Below, piece after piece: positions 12,477 through 22,845 of a stretch of DNA of 64,000 bases. This DNA is from Adiantum capillus-veneris (taxonomy: Eukaryota > Streptophyta > Polypodiopsida > Polypodiales > Pteridaceae), in the NCBI GenBank assembly GCA_014529385.2, contig CM043953.1:73187872-73251871 (forward strand), written 5' to 3'. The notes beneath the pieces were generated by a model, which ran no database searches, was not told the origin of the DNA, and worked only from the letters and a program-made list of their open reading frames with translations. Both the position numbers and the translations under genes were made by a program. Every line of letters begins with the position of its first letter. Positions within the stretch are counted from its first letter, which is position 1.

Positions 12477-13033
12477 AACTTAAATTCGTCAAAAGAAGGA
12501 TATAAATTTTCTCCATGCAAAAAGAAATTTGTTCAAAAGTGTGGGGATGAACTCTGAAGGTCATCATGAGCAATCATTGTTTGCAAATTGATAGGAACTT
12601 ATAGAGAAAGACAACATGAGAGATGAGATAGGCACAAGCTCTCATATTTTGCATAGCTCCTATAAAACCAGCTCTTTATTAAATATAACTCTCCTTTGAT
12701 GGGATTTCTTCTTTCACATAATATGCAGAAATGTTTGTACAATATACAACAAGATAGCTTATACCACGAGAATAATCCTCATTCTCAGTCGAGTTCTAAC
12801 GTCTTCTTTGAGATAAGCAAGGATCCTGGAAAAAAAAAAAGATAAATCAAACCACGAAGACATACAATCATCATGTATGTGCTATAATTGTTTGCATTGG
12901 CATCTTCACAGTTTTCAATTTGTGTGTTTATTGTTTGCTTAATATATTTGGTTTGTGCTATAGTTGCAGGTGTCCTTTTAGCATATGTGTCTTCTTGTGT
13001 TTTCTCAGCAATCTCTCTTTGCATGAGTATTCT

Positions 13034-13082
<49 letters not shown>

Positions 13083-13117
13083 CTAATTGTGTTTAGTTTG
13101 CATGAGCAGTGTATTCA

Positions 13118-13149
<32 letters not shown>

Positions 13150-13162
13150 TGTTTAGTTCCCA

Positions 13163-13208
<46 letters not shown>
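12407..13208. repeat. Cluster of (TG)n and (GA)n microsatellites
   Basis: (TG)n directly joined to (AG)n at 12407-12472, then (AG)n 13035-13081, (TG)n 13119-13149 and (GA)n 13165-13208, with short unique spacers. No LINE end abuts these tracts, unlike the tracts to the right. Confidence 0.95.
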
Positions 13209-13211
<3 letters not shown>

Positions 13212-16200
13212 TGAAGATGTTCATCAGAGGGGCTCTCATTAGCATCGTTTACGGTGGAAACTTTGCACCAATACAACCCTTACAACTCTTGGCACCTTTG
13301 CACAATACTTTCAAGATACAGGCTATGTTGGTTGCCTTGTAAACCCTCAATTGCAATTGAACATCTTGTGACAACCATATAGCCTTATGACACTACAAAA
13401 TCTCCAACCAGCTGCTATTGGCACTACCTTAAATTGCCAGCCTTTACGTATACCTACTCTACCATCATCTGTTGCCGACATCAAGAGTAGCCCACATTGC
13501 CAAGTAACACCTCTTATTGTAGCCTAACTACAGAAGATAAACCACCAAAGAAGGTTGTTGGGGGGGGGGGGCAATAAAACTCGTGGGTTGCAGCACCGAC
13601 AAGAGGAAAAGTGGGAATTGATAGTGCCACAGTGAGCAGACCTCACCCTAAATTTGTGCATTGAGGCACCTATCGGCATCCAAAACACTTATGGAAATTC
13701 GAATATTATTGCAAGGTATGGTTTTGCAAAGGGCACATTGCTCCCTAAAACCAAGTTTGGTGAGAGTAAGACCACCCCTATGAGCATAAACATTCAAACA
13801 CCAAGTCAAGTCCTCACACAAATATAACAAGTTAGTAAAAACGAGTAGACACTACCGTTGTAGCCAAGAGAAGAGGAGGTAAGATTCTGATAACTCTCAT
13901 GGATTTTGACATCATTGACACTGCCTTCAAGTTTAGTTGGGAAGGGCTTCCACACATAGGAAATGAAAACCGTGTACCATGTAATGTGCAATGATCTTTG
14001 GATACTCTTTGAAGATGGAGAGTCAGGTAGCTAAGTCAATGCCCCATAAGGGAAATGGCAAAACAACAAAGCAATTTATTCACAAATTTGAACAAGCCTT
14101 CTACAAAGCGATCACCAGCTACGATCACGTCACGTCCTATTTGCACCAAAAATGGCCATGACAGTATTGTACAACTATCCAAGTACAAAAAAGGGAAACA
14201 ACTAGAAAGAATCAAATTTCAACCATGATATTTTATCTTTAAATGTCTCTTCTGCATCTTCTAAACCAAAAAATGTAACTTTCTTTTTCAAAAATATATG
14301 TGATGGTCATATGTTCTAGTGTCTAAAGGGCATAAATGTAGCCTAGAGGGTATAAATTTTGTAACCTACATCCTAAGTACATTATCTATGCTAGAAGCTA
14401 GGTAGGCATTTAAGGGGAACAAACCTTGATTCTTGTGAGCACTCCTTGAGCTAGGCTAAGAAGGCATCAAGGGGGTTGTTGAAGAAAAATAATGATGCCT
14501 ATAGAGTAAAACCTTTAGGGAAGGAGAGAGAAGGAACATAAATTCCACATGCAATGTATCCAAGCAAGGGGTCTATATGCTCTATTCTCAATGCAATCAA
14601 GCAACTCGGTTTCAAGCATCAAGCACCTTTGAACTCATCAAGAGACTTGTCACTTTGCGTTTTTCCTTCTCCATTATGTTATTCATTAGTTATTACAATC
14701 CTATGTAGTTACAAGACCCCCTTACCAAAGTGTTGACACTACATCCCCCAATCAAAATAAACAAGTCATCTGGCATGTGCATAGGCAATTAGAGAACATC
14801 TTCCTTATATTAGCTAAATAAGCAATCATAGACTTTCCAAGAAGTCTCAACGGTGTCCTTCGATCTTTATTGCATAAGTGTGTGAGGGACTAGATTATGC
14901 AAGAAGTTAGCTTCTTAAATCCTTTTAAATCCATGGTTGTAATGTAATCTATACTTCGGACTTCCAACTTGTATCGAGCCTTAAACCACAACTTCACAAA
15001 AGTTCAATTTTATGATAACGCACAGTTCCAATTGAGACCTAGCACTCTACTTATCCTTCTCTTGTGCAATTCTTGGATCACACCTTAATTAACCATGTAC
15101 ACTAGACCTCTCTTTCTATTTCAACCCACGTTGGTGGTGAAGACTGAAACTATTGATTTGAAGAGTCAATTGAACCAAGTTACCACCTTCACTAATGTAA
15201 GATTTGTGGGGAGCATGTGGGGAGGAGAATTTTTGTGTGCGACCAAGAAATAAATAAAAAAGACCCACTTTTGTAGATATTTAATGACTGCCAATGCATT
15301 GAAGGTGACATCACAGCAATGATCCGCAACCATATCAATTTCATCTTTCTTGGTAAATAAGATAAGAGTTGTTCTTTGTTATGAACATAAATGTCAACTT
15401 TGGAAATAGAATTTTGATATGTTCATTAAGAGTTTGGCATGATTAGCAACTTTGATAAGCATTTCACCTTTTAGATTTCTCCGAGAAATCTTAAATAGCC
15501 ACGGTTTTCAAAATGATACCCAAGGAACACGTTAGCCGGAAGGAAGATAAAAAAATTGTATCATAGAAGTGGGAGTCTTGAACACCTCGATATTCTATAG
15601 ATCCTACAAATGAAAACAAATTGAAAGCGGGAACGCGTTAAAAAAGATTTCATACCTTTGCATAAGTGTATGTATACATACACAAATGTAGGTGTCTGTA
15701 TGTCTCAGTCATACTATAAGCTAATAGCGTTGACACACTTTTTCTTATATTCTGAGCTAGTAGCATTAACACACCATGTTTCACACACTTTTTCTTATAC
15801 TGTGAGCTAGTAGCATTGACCATCATCTTTCGACCATAACATCATGGCCGACACACCTTAAAAGTCCACATTATCTTCTTTGCCATAATGCATTTTCACT
15901 ATCAATCTTTTACGATTGTTTACTAAAAGCCTTAGGAACCAAACCCTAGGAAAATTACAATAAATAGGGGTGCCATAAATGATTGATATAACCAAGAATA
16001 TCACCAAAAGATTAAAGGCAATGCCAAGCTACCATCTCTTCAAGGATAGCACAAGAAATTGAGAGTTGTCTCAATGTGCGACATATAATGTACGCAGGCA
16101 TCTTGCTTGTTAAATTGTCTACAATGAATCATTCAAAACCACGAATGGTTTCTCTTTGAATGTTTAAGCCTAGAAAATTTGGCCTCCAACATGTGTTTCA

Positions 16201-17930
16201 TTTGGAAAATTATTCATTATATTCTTGAAGAAAACATGTTTCATCCGTCACGAACTTTTGAGCAGTGAAAGTTTTACAATATTGAATCTACAATTTGTGA
16301 TACTTTCCCAATAGCTTTGATATGAAAGTAACAATCGTCGCACTCCATATTGTCGTCAAACTTCTTGATTAGCATCCCTCTGCTTACCAATTCATAATGG
16401 CTTGATAGAAAGAGAAGCTCGAGCAATCCATAAATTGATGACGATTGCACGAGTATTAATATAAGTGACCAAATCCCACTCTGCTTACCAATCCATACTG
16501 GTTTAAATGAAAGAAGCTCGAGCAATCCACCATATGCATCCACCCATGTGTTCATGGAAAACGATGTGTTGCTTGATGAACATCCTATTCTGCATGTCAA
16601 TCTTCAAGGCCTTGATGGGGAGAGAAGCTCAATGACTCCATGACGATGATGATCGATGCATCAATACTACGAAATTGGTGGTCTCCATTCACCCATAAAC
16701 ACAAGCGTAATTGTTGCATAATGATATTGTCAAGCTTCATAGCGCCCAAATTCTTGATGCATTGAGTTTTGCTTGCCAAATGAAGGCATGGAGACAAAGG
16801 CCTTCGAGACGAGAGCTAGAGGATGTTCAAGATTTTATCTGTTCATCCACCCACAACTACCAAGTATGTGCGCTTATGAAGAAGGGTTGTTCTCCAATCT
16901 AATGGGACTTAAATATACAATCAAATACTATAACAGTGGCAAATTGAGATAACATATCATGTCTCACATGCCGCTATCATACAAGAAAGCCGCGACCTTT
17001 TTCCATGGAAACATTGGGTGCACATTAGGAAGGATGTTCCTGCCAAGATGACAGGTGTAGAACCTAATAATCAAAGAGGATTTCAAGGACACTGAAGCCA
17101 CCCTAGCATCCAAAATTGTTATCATTGCAATTGGGCAACTACACAAACTATTTGGCATACAACATCCATTAGCACTACCACTTTTGGGTATAGAAGAACC
17201 TAAAATGGAAGGCATGGTCACCCAATTGTCATTACACTAATTTGAACATAACCTAACACAGAAGGACTTCGAACCTATGGTCAACCTCTTGTCATTACAC
17301 CTACTCATATATAACCAAACACTTTTGAAGTCCTTTTAAGCCCAAATTTCAAAGAAAACTATCAAATTGATTGACCAATTAGGTTGGCATTCATAACATG
17401 GCAGGCAATTGAACATGTTAGTAGACAATTCTATTGATATTTGTCACAGAGGGCCCAAACAGTATGGAAGGATGTGAAACCTATGGTCAAGACTATGATT
17501 ACACCAACTTAGAGATAACGAAGCACACTTGTAAGCATTTTCACTCCCAAGATTCTAGGATCTCACCAAGAGCGCCAATTTGAGCAGACCATTGGATTGC
17601 ACTTATCAATGAACATGCACAAAAATTTTAAAACTCCGCACCATCAAGGCCTATTTTTAGATTGTACTCCTAGTAAAAAATTATTCATATAGCATGTTAA
17701 ATTCTCCATTCCATAAAATTCCGTTTTTCCTTTTTCGTTTTGCAACTATTTGCATGCATAAAGTTTTGCAACTCTGGCATAAAGTTTGATTTCCATTGTA
17801 TCAATCAAGAAGCGATTCATATTCACCTAGTAAAGGTTGCAAAGATGATGTTAATCCTTAGGCAAAGGACATCCGAGACCCATGAGATTCTCAAATAACA
17901 AAAGCGAATCTCTTCTCATGGTGTCACATA

Positions 17931-18160
17931 TATCAAGTGTTTCATGAAATCCCTTCCCCATGTTAATGTTTCACAAATCCTTGGAATTGACTACTTAAGA
18001 AACGATGTGAAAATCTCTAACAATCACATGAAATCATTAACCACCACTATCAAGTGTTTCATGAAATCCCTTCCCCATGTCAATGTTTTGCAAATTCTTG
18101 GAATTGATTCCACTAGATAAACGATGTGAAAATCACTGACAATCACATAACTTGCAACAC
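17931..18160. repeat. 117-bp tandem duplication
   Basis: TATCAAGTGTTTCATGAAAT starts at 17931 and 18048. Both units continue with CCCTTCCCCATGT and end with ACAATCACAT, with a few substitutions. Confidence 0.75.
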
Positions 18161-19164
18161 AGTCGAAGAAGTATCCCACCTACATCCTTCGATTGGGGGA
18201 GAATATTTTCATTACCCACAAGCATGCTCTTAAAAAACATTGGCAGTACTAGAGCCTATGATCCAAATGCTTACCATAGTAACTCGAGATGGCCTTAACA
18301 CACCGAGATCTTTAAAGACTAGTATCCCAACCTTGTTTAACATCGTAAGGGGACATACTAATCATTGCAAAGAGAAGGATCTTACGAACATGATGGCGGA
18401 CTTGAATCTATGGACATTATCACTACAATGTGAAACTAATCATTGGCAGTGACTAGCTACAAAGAAATCCTTCGAACATGATGGAAGATTTGAATCTATG
18501 GTCATTATCACTACAATGTGAATTTAACCTCATATTTATCAATCAATCATCATCGGGTAAAACAAGCACTAAAATTAATGTCATTCACACTTTTAACCAT
18601 TCAAATGTTTTGCCCCCCCCCCCCAAAAAAAAAAAGAAAAAAAAGAAAACATGGGTATATGCTAGAAATATGCCAATAAAATAAAACCTCTTCGTGACAT
18701 CAATGAGCGGTATAAAAGAATCTCTCTACACATTTTTCTCTACAAGATGTTTGAAGCACACATCTTCCAAGACTCACATAGAAAGCCTTTCATACATTGG
18801 ACGTGTGTTTCAAATCTCTATATTGGATTTCCCCATTTTAGTGATGGTCACAAAAACCTTTAGCATGCAATAATTTTTCCTTCGTGGAATTTAAACTAAG
18901 AAATTTTTTGAAATACGTATTTCTACCTCATTGGTTAGCAAAATAATTTGAAAATTTCCAAGGACATTTACGAGTTTCCTAAGTGTCATGTTTAACGAGG
19001 GGTTGATCTATATCCTAGAAACTAAAAGGCACATATCATAAAACTATCTAAAACTCTAGCAGACACTAAAAAGGCTCGAAAGTCACAATAGAACCTAGAA
19101 AAATAACTTTATATAGACTTTCGTCTTTTTGACTTTGCATCCCTCTTGGAATTGTCCCTACACG

Positions 19165-19169
<5 letters not shown>

Positions 19170-19210
<41 letters not shown>
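19170..19210. repeat. (GA)n tract
   Basis: About 41 bp of AG repeat next to the left end of the 19210-19572 MITE candidate. Confidence 0.98.
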
Positions 19211-19211
<1 letters not shown>

Positions 19212-19572
19212 ATGGTTAGATGGTACCATTTTTCTACCATTTAGGTGAAAATAATAAAATCACTTGTAGAATACCATTTGTAGGAAAGTAGGAAAACTAT
19301 ATCTTTCAAACATGGGTCTAAAAGTCTTGAAGCTGCTCAAAGGGATCGAGCTCTTTGAGAAGTATTAAATATTCTAATAACAATGCATAATTTAGTCACC
19401 AATATTACCATTCTAATAACAATGCATAAATATGGGTCTAAACTACTCAAAGGGATCGAGCTCTTTGAGAAGTATTAAATATTCTAGTAACAATGCATAA
19501 TTTAGTCACCAATATTATCATTTGCTCCAAACAGTGTCAATGACACTGCTGTTTGGTACCACCTAACCATGC
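19210..19572. mobile_element. MITE candidate with 19-bp inverted ends
   Basis: GCATGGTTAGATGGTACCA at the left and TGGTACCACCTAACCATGC at the right are complementary at 18 of 19 positions. The interior holds a 120-bp near-perfect tandem duplication (units starting ATGGGTCTAAA at 19312 and 19432) and a CAGTGTCAATGACACTG palindrome. No coding capacity; no clear target duplication because the left flank is a (GA)n tract. Confidence 0.6.
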
Positions 19573-19715
19573 TTTGATGTGTGCATGCGTGAGGATAAGA
19601 AGAGGCCTTTCCTACACCCAAAGTATGTCTGTGCCACACTAAAAAAAAGCATAATCAAAGATCCCTACGGAGATTCTCTCTCTCTCAATTGGAGGCGGGG
19701 ACACAGGAAGAGCTG

Positions 19716-19775
<60 letters not shown>

Positions 19776-19805
19776 GTTTCCGACGACGTTAAAATACTCT
19801 TCTTC

Positions 19806-19867
<62 letters not shown>

Positions 19868-19920
19868 AGCAAGGCCTCTCTCCCTCTCTCTCTCTAGAAG
19901 CGCAAGGGGCAACGCCAATG

Positions 19921-19973
<53 letters not shown>

Positions 19974-20036
19974 GGGCAGCGCCACCAAGGCCTCTCTCTC
20001 AATCTCTCTCTAGAAGCGCAAGTGGCAGCGCCAGTG

Positions 20037-20073
<37 letters not shown>
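19573..20073. repeat. Four (CT)n tracts with short spacers
   Basis: CT tracts near 19720-19772, 19811-19864, 19925-19972 and 20039-20073. The spacers share GAAGCGCAAG and GGCAGCGCCA-type words, so the whole block looks like local duplication of a CT tract with its flank. Long Leu-Ser frames here are artefacts of the repeat. Confidence 0.9.
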
Positions 20074-20077
<4 letters not shown>

Positions 20078-20371
20078 ACGGAGGCTCCATCAGAGGATTA
20101 GGACCACTCTAGCACGACATGGGAGACACCCAGTACGACTATTTACAGAGGCGGACATTGACGAAGCTCTTCGATGACCGATACAATACTTTTTCGGACA
20201 ACGCCCAATGTCAGGAATCTTCGGGTATTGATGATGATGATGATTTTAGTTTTTCACTTTACTTCAATTTTATTTTTGTACCCAGACATTGTATTAGATC
20301 CACCAACATTGTATCAGTTTGGTCTCATAAGTCATTTTGGTCTGTTGAAGATGTTTAATATAACATTTCAT

Positions 20372-20376
<5 letters not shown>
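20074..20376 (+). mobile_element. LINE copy 1, 3' fragment between (CT)n tracts
   Basis: Begins with the last codons of ORF2 (QRIRTTLARHGRHPVRL, compare [18 protein letters not shown] in copy 13) and a 3' UTR ending GGTCTCATAAGTCATTTTGG..AATATAACATTTCAT. A (CT)n tract lies directly on each side (20039-20073 and 20377-20411). About 300 bp, severely 5'-truncated. It lies downstream of the JmjC gene, in the opposite orientation. Confidence 0.85.
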
Positions 20377-20411
<35 letters not shown>

Positions 20412-20413
<2 letters not shown>

Positions 20414-22222
20414 CGACCCTCTTTGAATTGTACATCGATGAAATCTCCGACTACATCTTACAAGCGGGAGGGACAGGAGTTGATACTCCAGTCCACATTA
20501 TGCTATATGCTGATGACATTGTTTTGATTTCAGAGTCACCAAAGGGTCTACAGAGCCATTTGAGTGCCTTGGATGAGTTTTGTACACACAAAGGACCGAC
20601 ACTGAACCTTGGGAAGACCAAGGTCATGATTTTCCACATGTCCAAATCAGTTTGGGGAGCAACAACATTTACAGCAAGAGGCAGTACAGTCGAGGTGGTC
20701 ACCTCCTATGTCTATCTGGGAGTCACCTTCACTAGCAAACAAGGCCCCTTCTCCATGGCTCAAGCTGCCACTGATAGACTCACCTGTGGATATGCATCTT
20801 TGGCCATGTTAGAGCGAATATGTCATCAGATACACTTTCAGGAGCCCTGCATAAAGGTAGCCAGTGGGCATGGATCAAGAGACCACAGGTATATATGGTC
20901 TCCCGCTTCTTTCGAGACAAGCACACAGTGCCAAAGGACATCATCAGGGCAGAGCTTGTTGCCCCCCCCTCCCCCCAACAAAAAAAAGGTTGTGGAGGCA
21001 CTCTTTCAGACGGTCTGCTTTATCCAGAGAGTGAGAGAGCTCCCGGCTAACAAACTCACACGGCGAGCATTTGAGTCGGCCATCTAGATAGTAGAGTCTG
21101 GATATGGTAGAGTTTGGTACATCTAGGTCAGAGCATGGTTTAGAGCACATGGCCTTGATCTTGAGAGCTTGCCGCCATTCCAGTATGACCCCAACCAACT
21201 CATCCCAGGTTCATCTCTCACGTAGTGAGAGAAACATAGTGCTTCGACAGGATCTCTGGCTAACCAGAGAGACTTGGATCACATCTCCCTTCAACGGAAG
21301 ATGTCACATTGCAGAGATCATTTCCTTACCATACTCCACGACGGGTTCATACAGTGACCACGCTATCTGGACACCTACACGTCAAACAGCTCACAGGTGG
21401 CGATTGGTTAGCTCGAAGTATCATCACACAGACTAGAGATAATGTGGTAAGCTCATGATATTCCCAAGGAGGAGAGAGTCTGTCGAGCATGCAGAGAGGT
21501 GGAGAGTGAGGAACATTTTGTTTGTAGATGCAAAGCTTATGATGATATTAGAGGCAGATTCAAGTCATTAATCAGAGGGCAACCTACACTTTGCGAGATC
21601 ATGCATTCTCAAGATCAGAGACAATTGCGGCGTTACCCACTAGAGATACAGAGGCATAGAAATACACTAATGCAGCCACATACAGAGAGACAAGTAGGGG
21701 AAACAATCACAGCTTATAGATTTTTTCCAGAGGACGACACCTCCTCCACTCCCAGATCCACCGGGAGTGACTCTCCAGCCACTGCTGGCTGAGATGAGCC
21801 GGGCCAGACGACGTCCAGGTGTTACCGGATGCAGGCCCCAAAACTCCACCACAGACAGATCGAGATTATCCACACCCGAGAGCGTCCAGCTGCTGAGTAG
21901 AGACGAGCCCAGATGATGGCCCACCCAGCTGCATTCATCCGAGGAACCCTTGCTCCCGATCTTCCCTTGTACCACATTTTACAACCCCTATTAGCACAGG
22001 ATGGAGCTAGCTAGCTTGATGCATCTACATGGTTGTACTACATTGAGCATCCCTAGTACTAGAGCTCCATCCTTCCCCCCCATAGATCCCATCATACACC
22101 AATATTTTCTCTTTATTTTGTACAAGTTTGGATTGTTTTGTCTTTTCCGATAAATGGAAGACATACACATGTAAACTATATTTGTCTCTTAGGCACTTCG
22201 GCCTCACATAGAGGTTAAAAAA

Positions 22223-22226
<4 letters not shown>
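20412..22226 (+). mobile_element. LINE copy 2, 5'-truncated, second subfamily
   Basis: Starts inside the RT domain right after a (CT)n tract and ends GGTTAAAAAATCTTT before another (CT)n. Its 3' UTR (GTCTCTTAGGCACTTCGGCC) differs from the main subfamily and is closer to copy 4. The RT and C-terminal zinc-finger regions are both recognisable but frameshifted. The copy ends about 230 bp beyond the JmjC stop codon. Confidence 0.9.
20428..21792 (+). pseudogene. LINE copy 2 ORF2 remnant (RT to zinc finger)
   Basis: 20428-21087 encodes the RT palm from YIDEISDYILQAG with [12 protein letters not shown], so the catalytic YADD is intact, followed by [10 protein letters not shown] and YLGVTFTSKQGPF. 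After frameshifts, 21499-21792 encodes ESEEHFVCRCKAYDDIRGRF, the end of the C-terminal CCHC finger, and YPLEIQRHRNTL. The N-terminal half including the endonuclease is missing because of 5' truncation. Non-functional. Confidence 0.85.
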
Positions 22227-22266
<40 letters not shown>

Positions 22267-22291
22267 CACACACACACACACACACACACAC
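22227..22291. repeat. (CT)n followed by (CA)n
   Basis: CT tract 22227-22264 directly after the 3' end of LINE copy 2, then CA repeat to 22291. Confidence 0.98.
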
Positions 22292-22490
22292 ATGCATGTA
22301 TGCACCCACCCCCATGCATGCATACACAATGGGACTTTTTTCCTATGAAAATTTAGCCCACAGAGCTAATATTCAATCTTTAGAGCACTTTTGGGCAAAG
22401 CATTGAAACAAAAACTTTAAGCTCCTACACTTTTTCTTTTAAAAAAACTTTCAACTTGAAACCAATTGAGAAATATAAAGAAACTCACTA

Positions 22491-22559
22491 TCAGGCTGAT
22501 GTCAAATGTGTTAACTCCTTCACTGATCTACTTGCCGCATACAGCATCATCTTCTTTAC
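22491..22559 (-). CDS. JmjC gene last coding exon
   Basis: 69 nt encoding [16 protein letters not shown] plus six residues and TGA. It follows an acceptor CCTTTTCAG (22560-22562 is CAG) in the correct phase after KEDKLE. The VKKM start and the basic helix match the conserved C-terminus of IBM1/JMJ25 proteins. I found it by searching for that tail; no better candidate was seen between here and 40794. The 200 nt past the stop hold no clear AATAAA. Confidence 0.82.
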   Translation of the reverse strand, partial: VKKMMLYAASRSVKELTHLTSA

Positions 22560-22570
22560 CTGAAAAGGTA

Positions 22571-22614
<44 letters not shown>

Positions 22615-22797
22615 CCTACACAATTTCCAGCTAGCTGCTTAGTTCACATCTAGCGGTTTAGGATTCTATAGTACCCCTTTTTCAGTACCTTTTTTATTTT
22701 TGGTACTCCAACATTGTATCAGCTTCCTCGTGTTGTAACTTTTTGGTCTCATAGGCCATTTTGGCATTTTGAAGACGTTAATATAACATTTCACTCT

Positions 22798-22845
<48 letters not shown>

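Larger units (their letters stand above)
12040..19169. other. 7-kb gene-free stretch
   Basis: AT-rich, with no frame showing a recognisable domain. Microsatellites: (TG)n(AG)n 12407-12472, (AG)n 13035-13081, (TG)n 13119-13149, (GA)n 13165-13208. Degenerate repeats around 16380-16880 share AAGAAGCTCGAGCAATCCA, and a tandem duplication is listed separately. Probably decayed transposon sequence. Confidence 0.5.

Noticed and set aside
16964..17221. 85-codon minus-strand frame as a LINE zinc-finger fragment
   Set aside because: Faint resemblance only; no catalytic or Cys-His motif.
19685..20177. Long open frames through CT or GA repeats (for example 162 residues of Leu-Ser)
   Set aside because: They are open only because a dinucleotide repeat has no stop codons; no domain outside the repeat.
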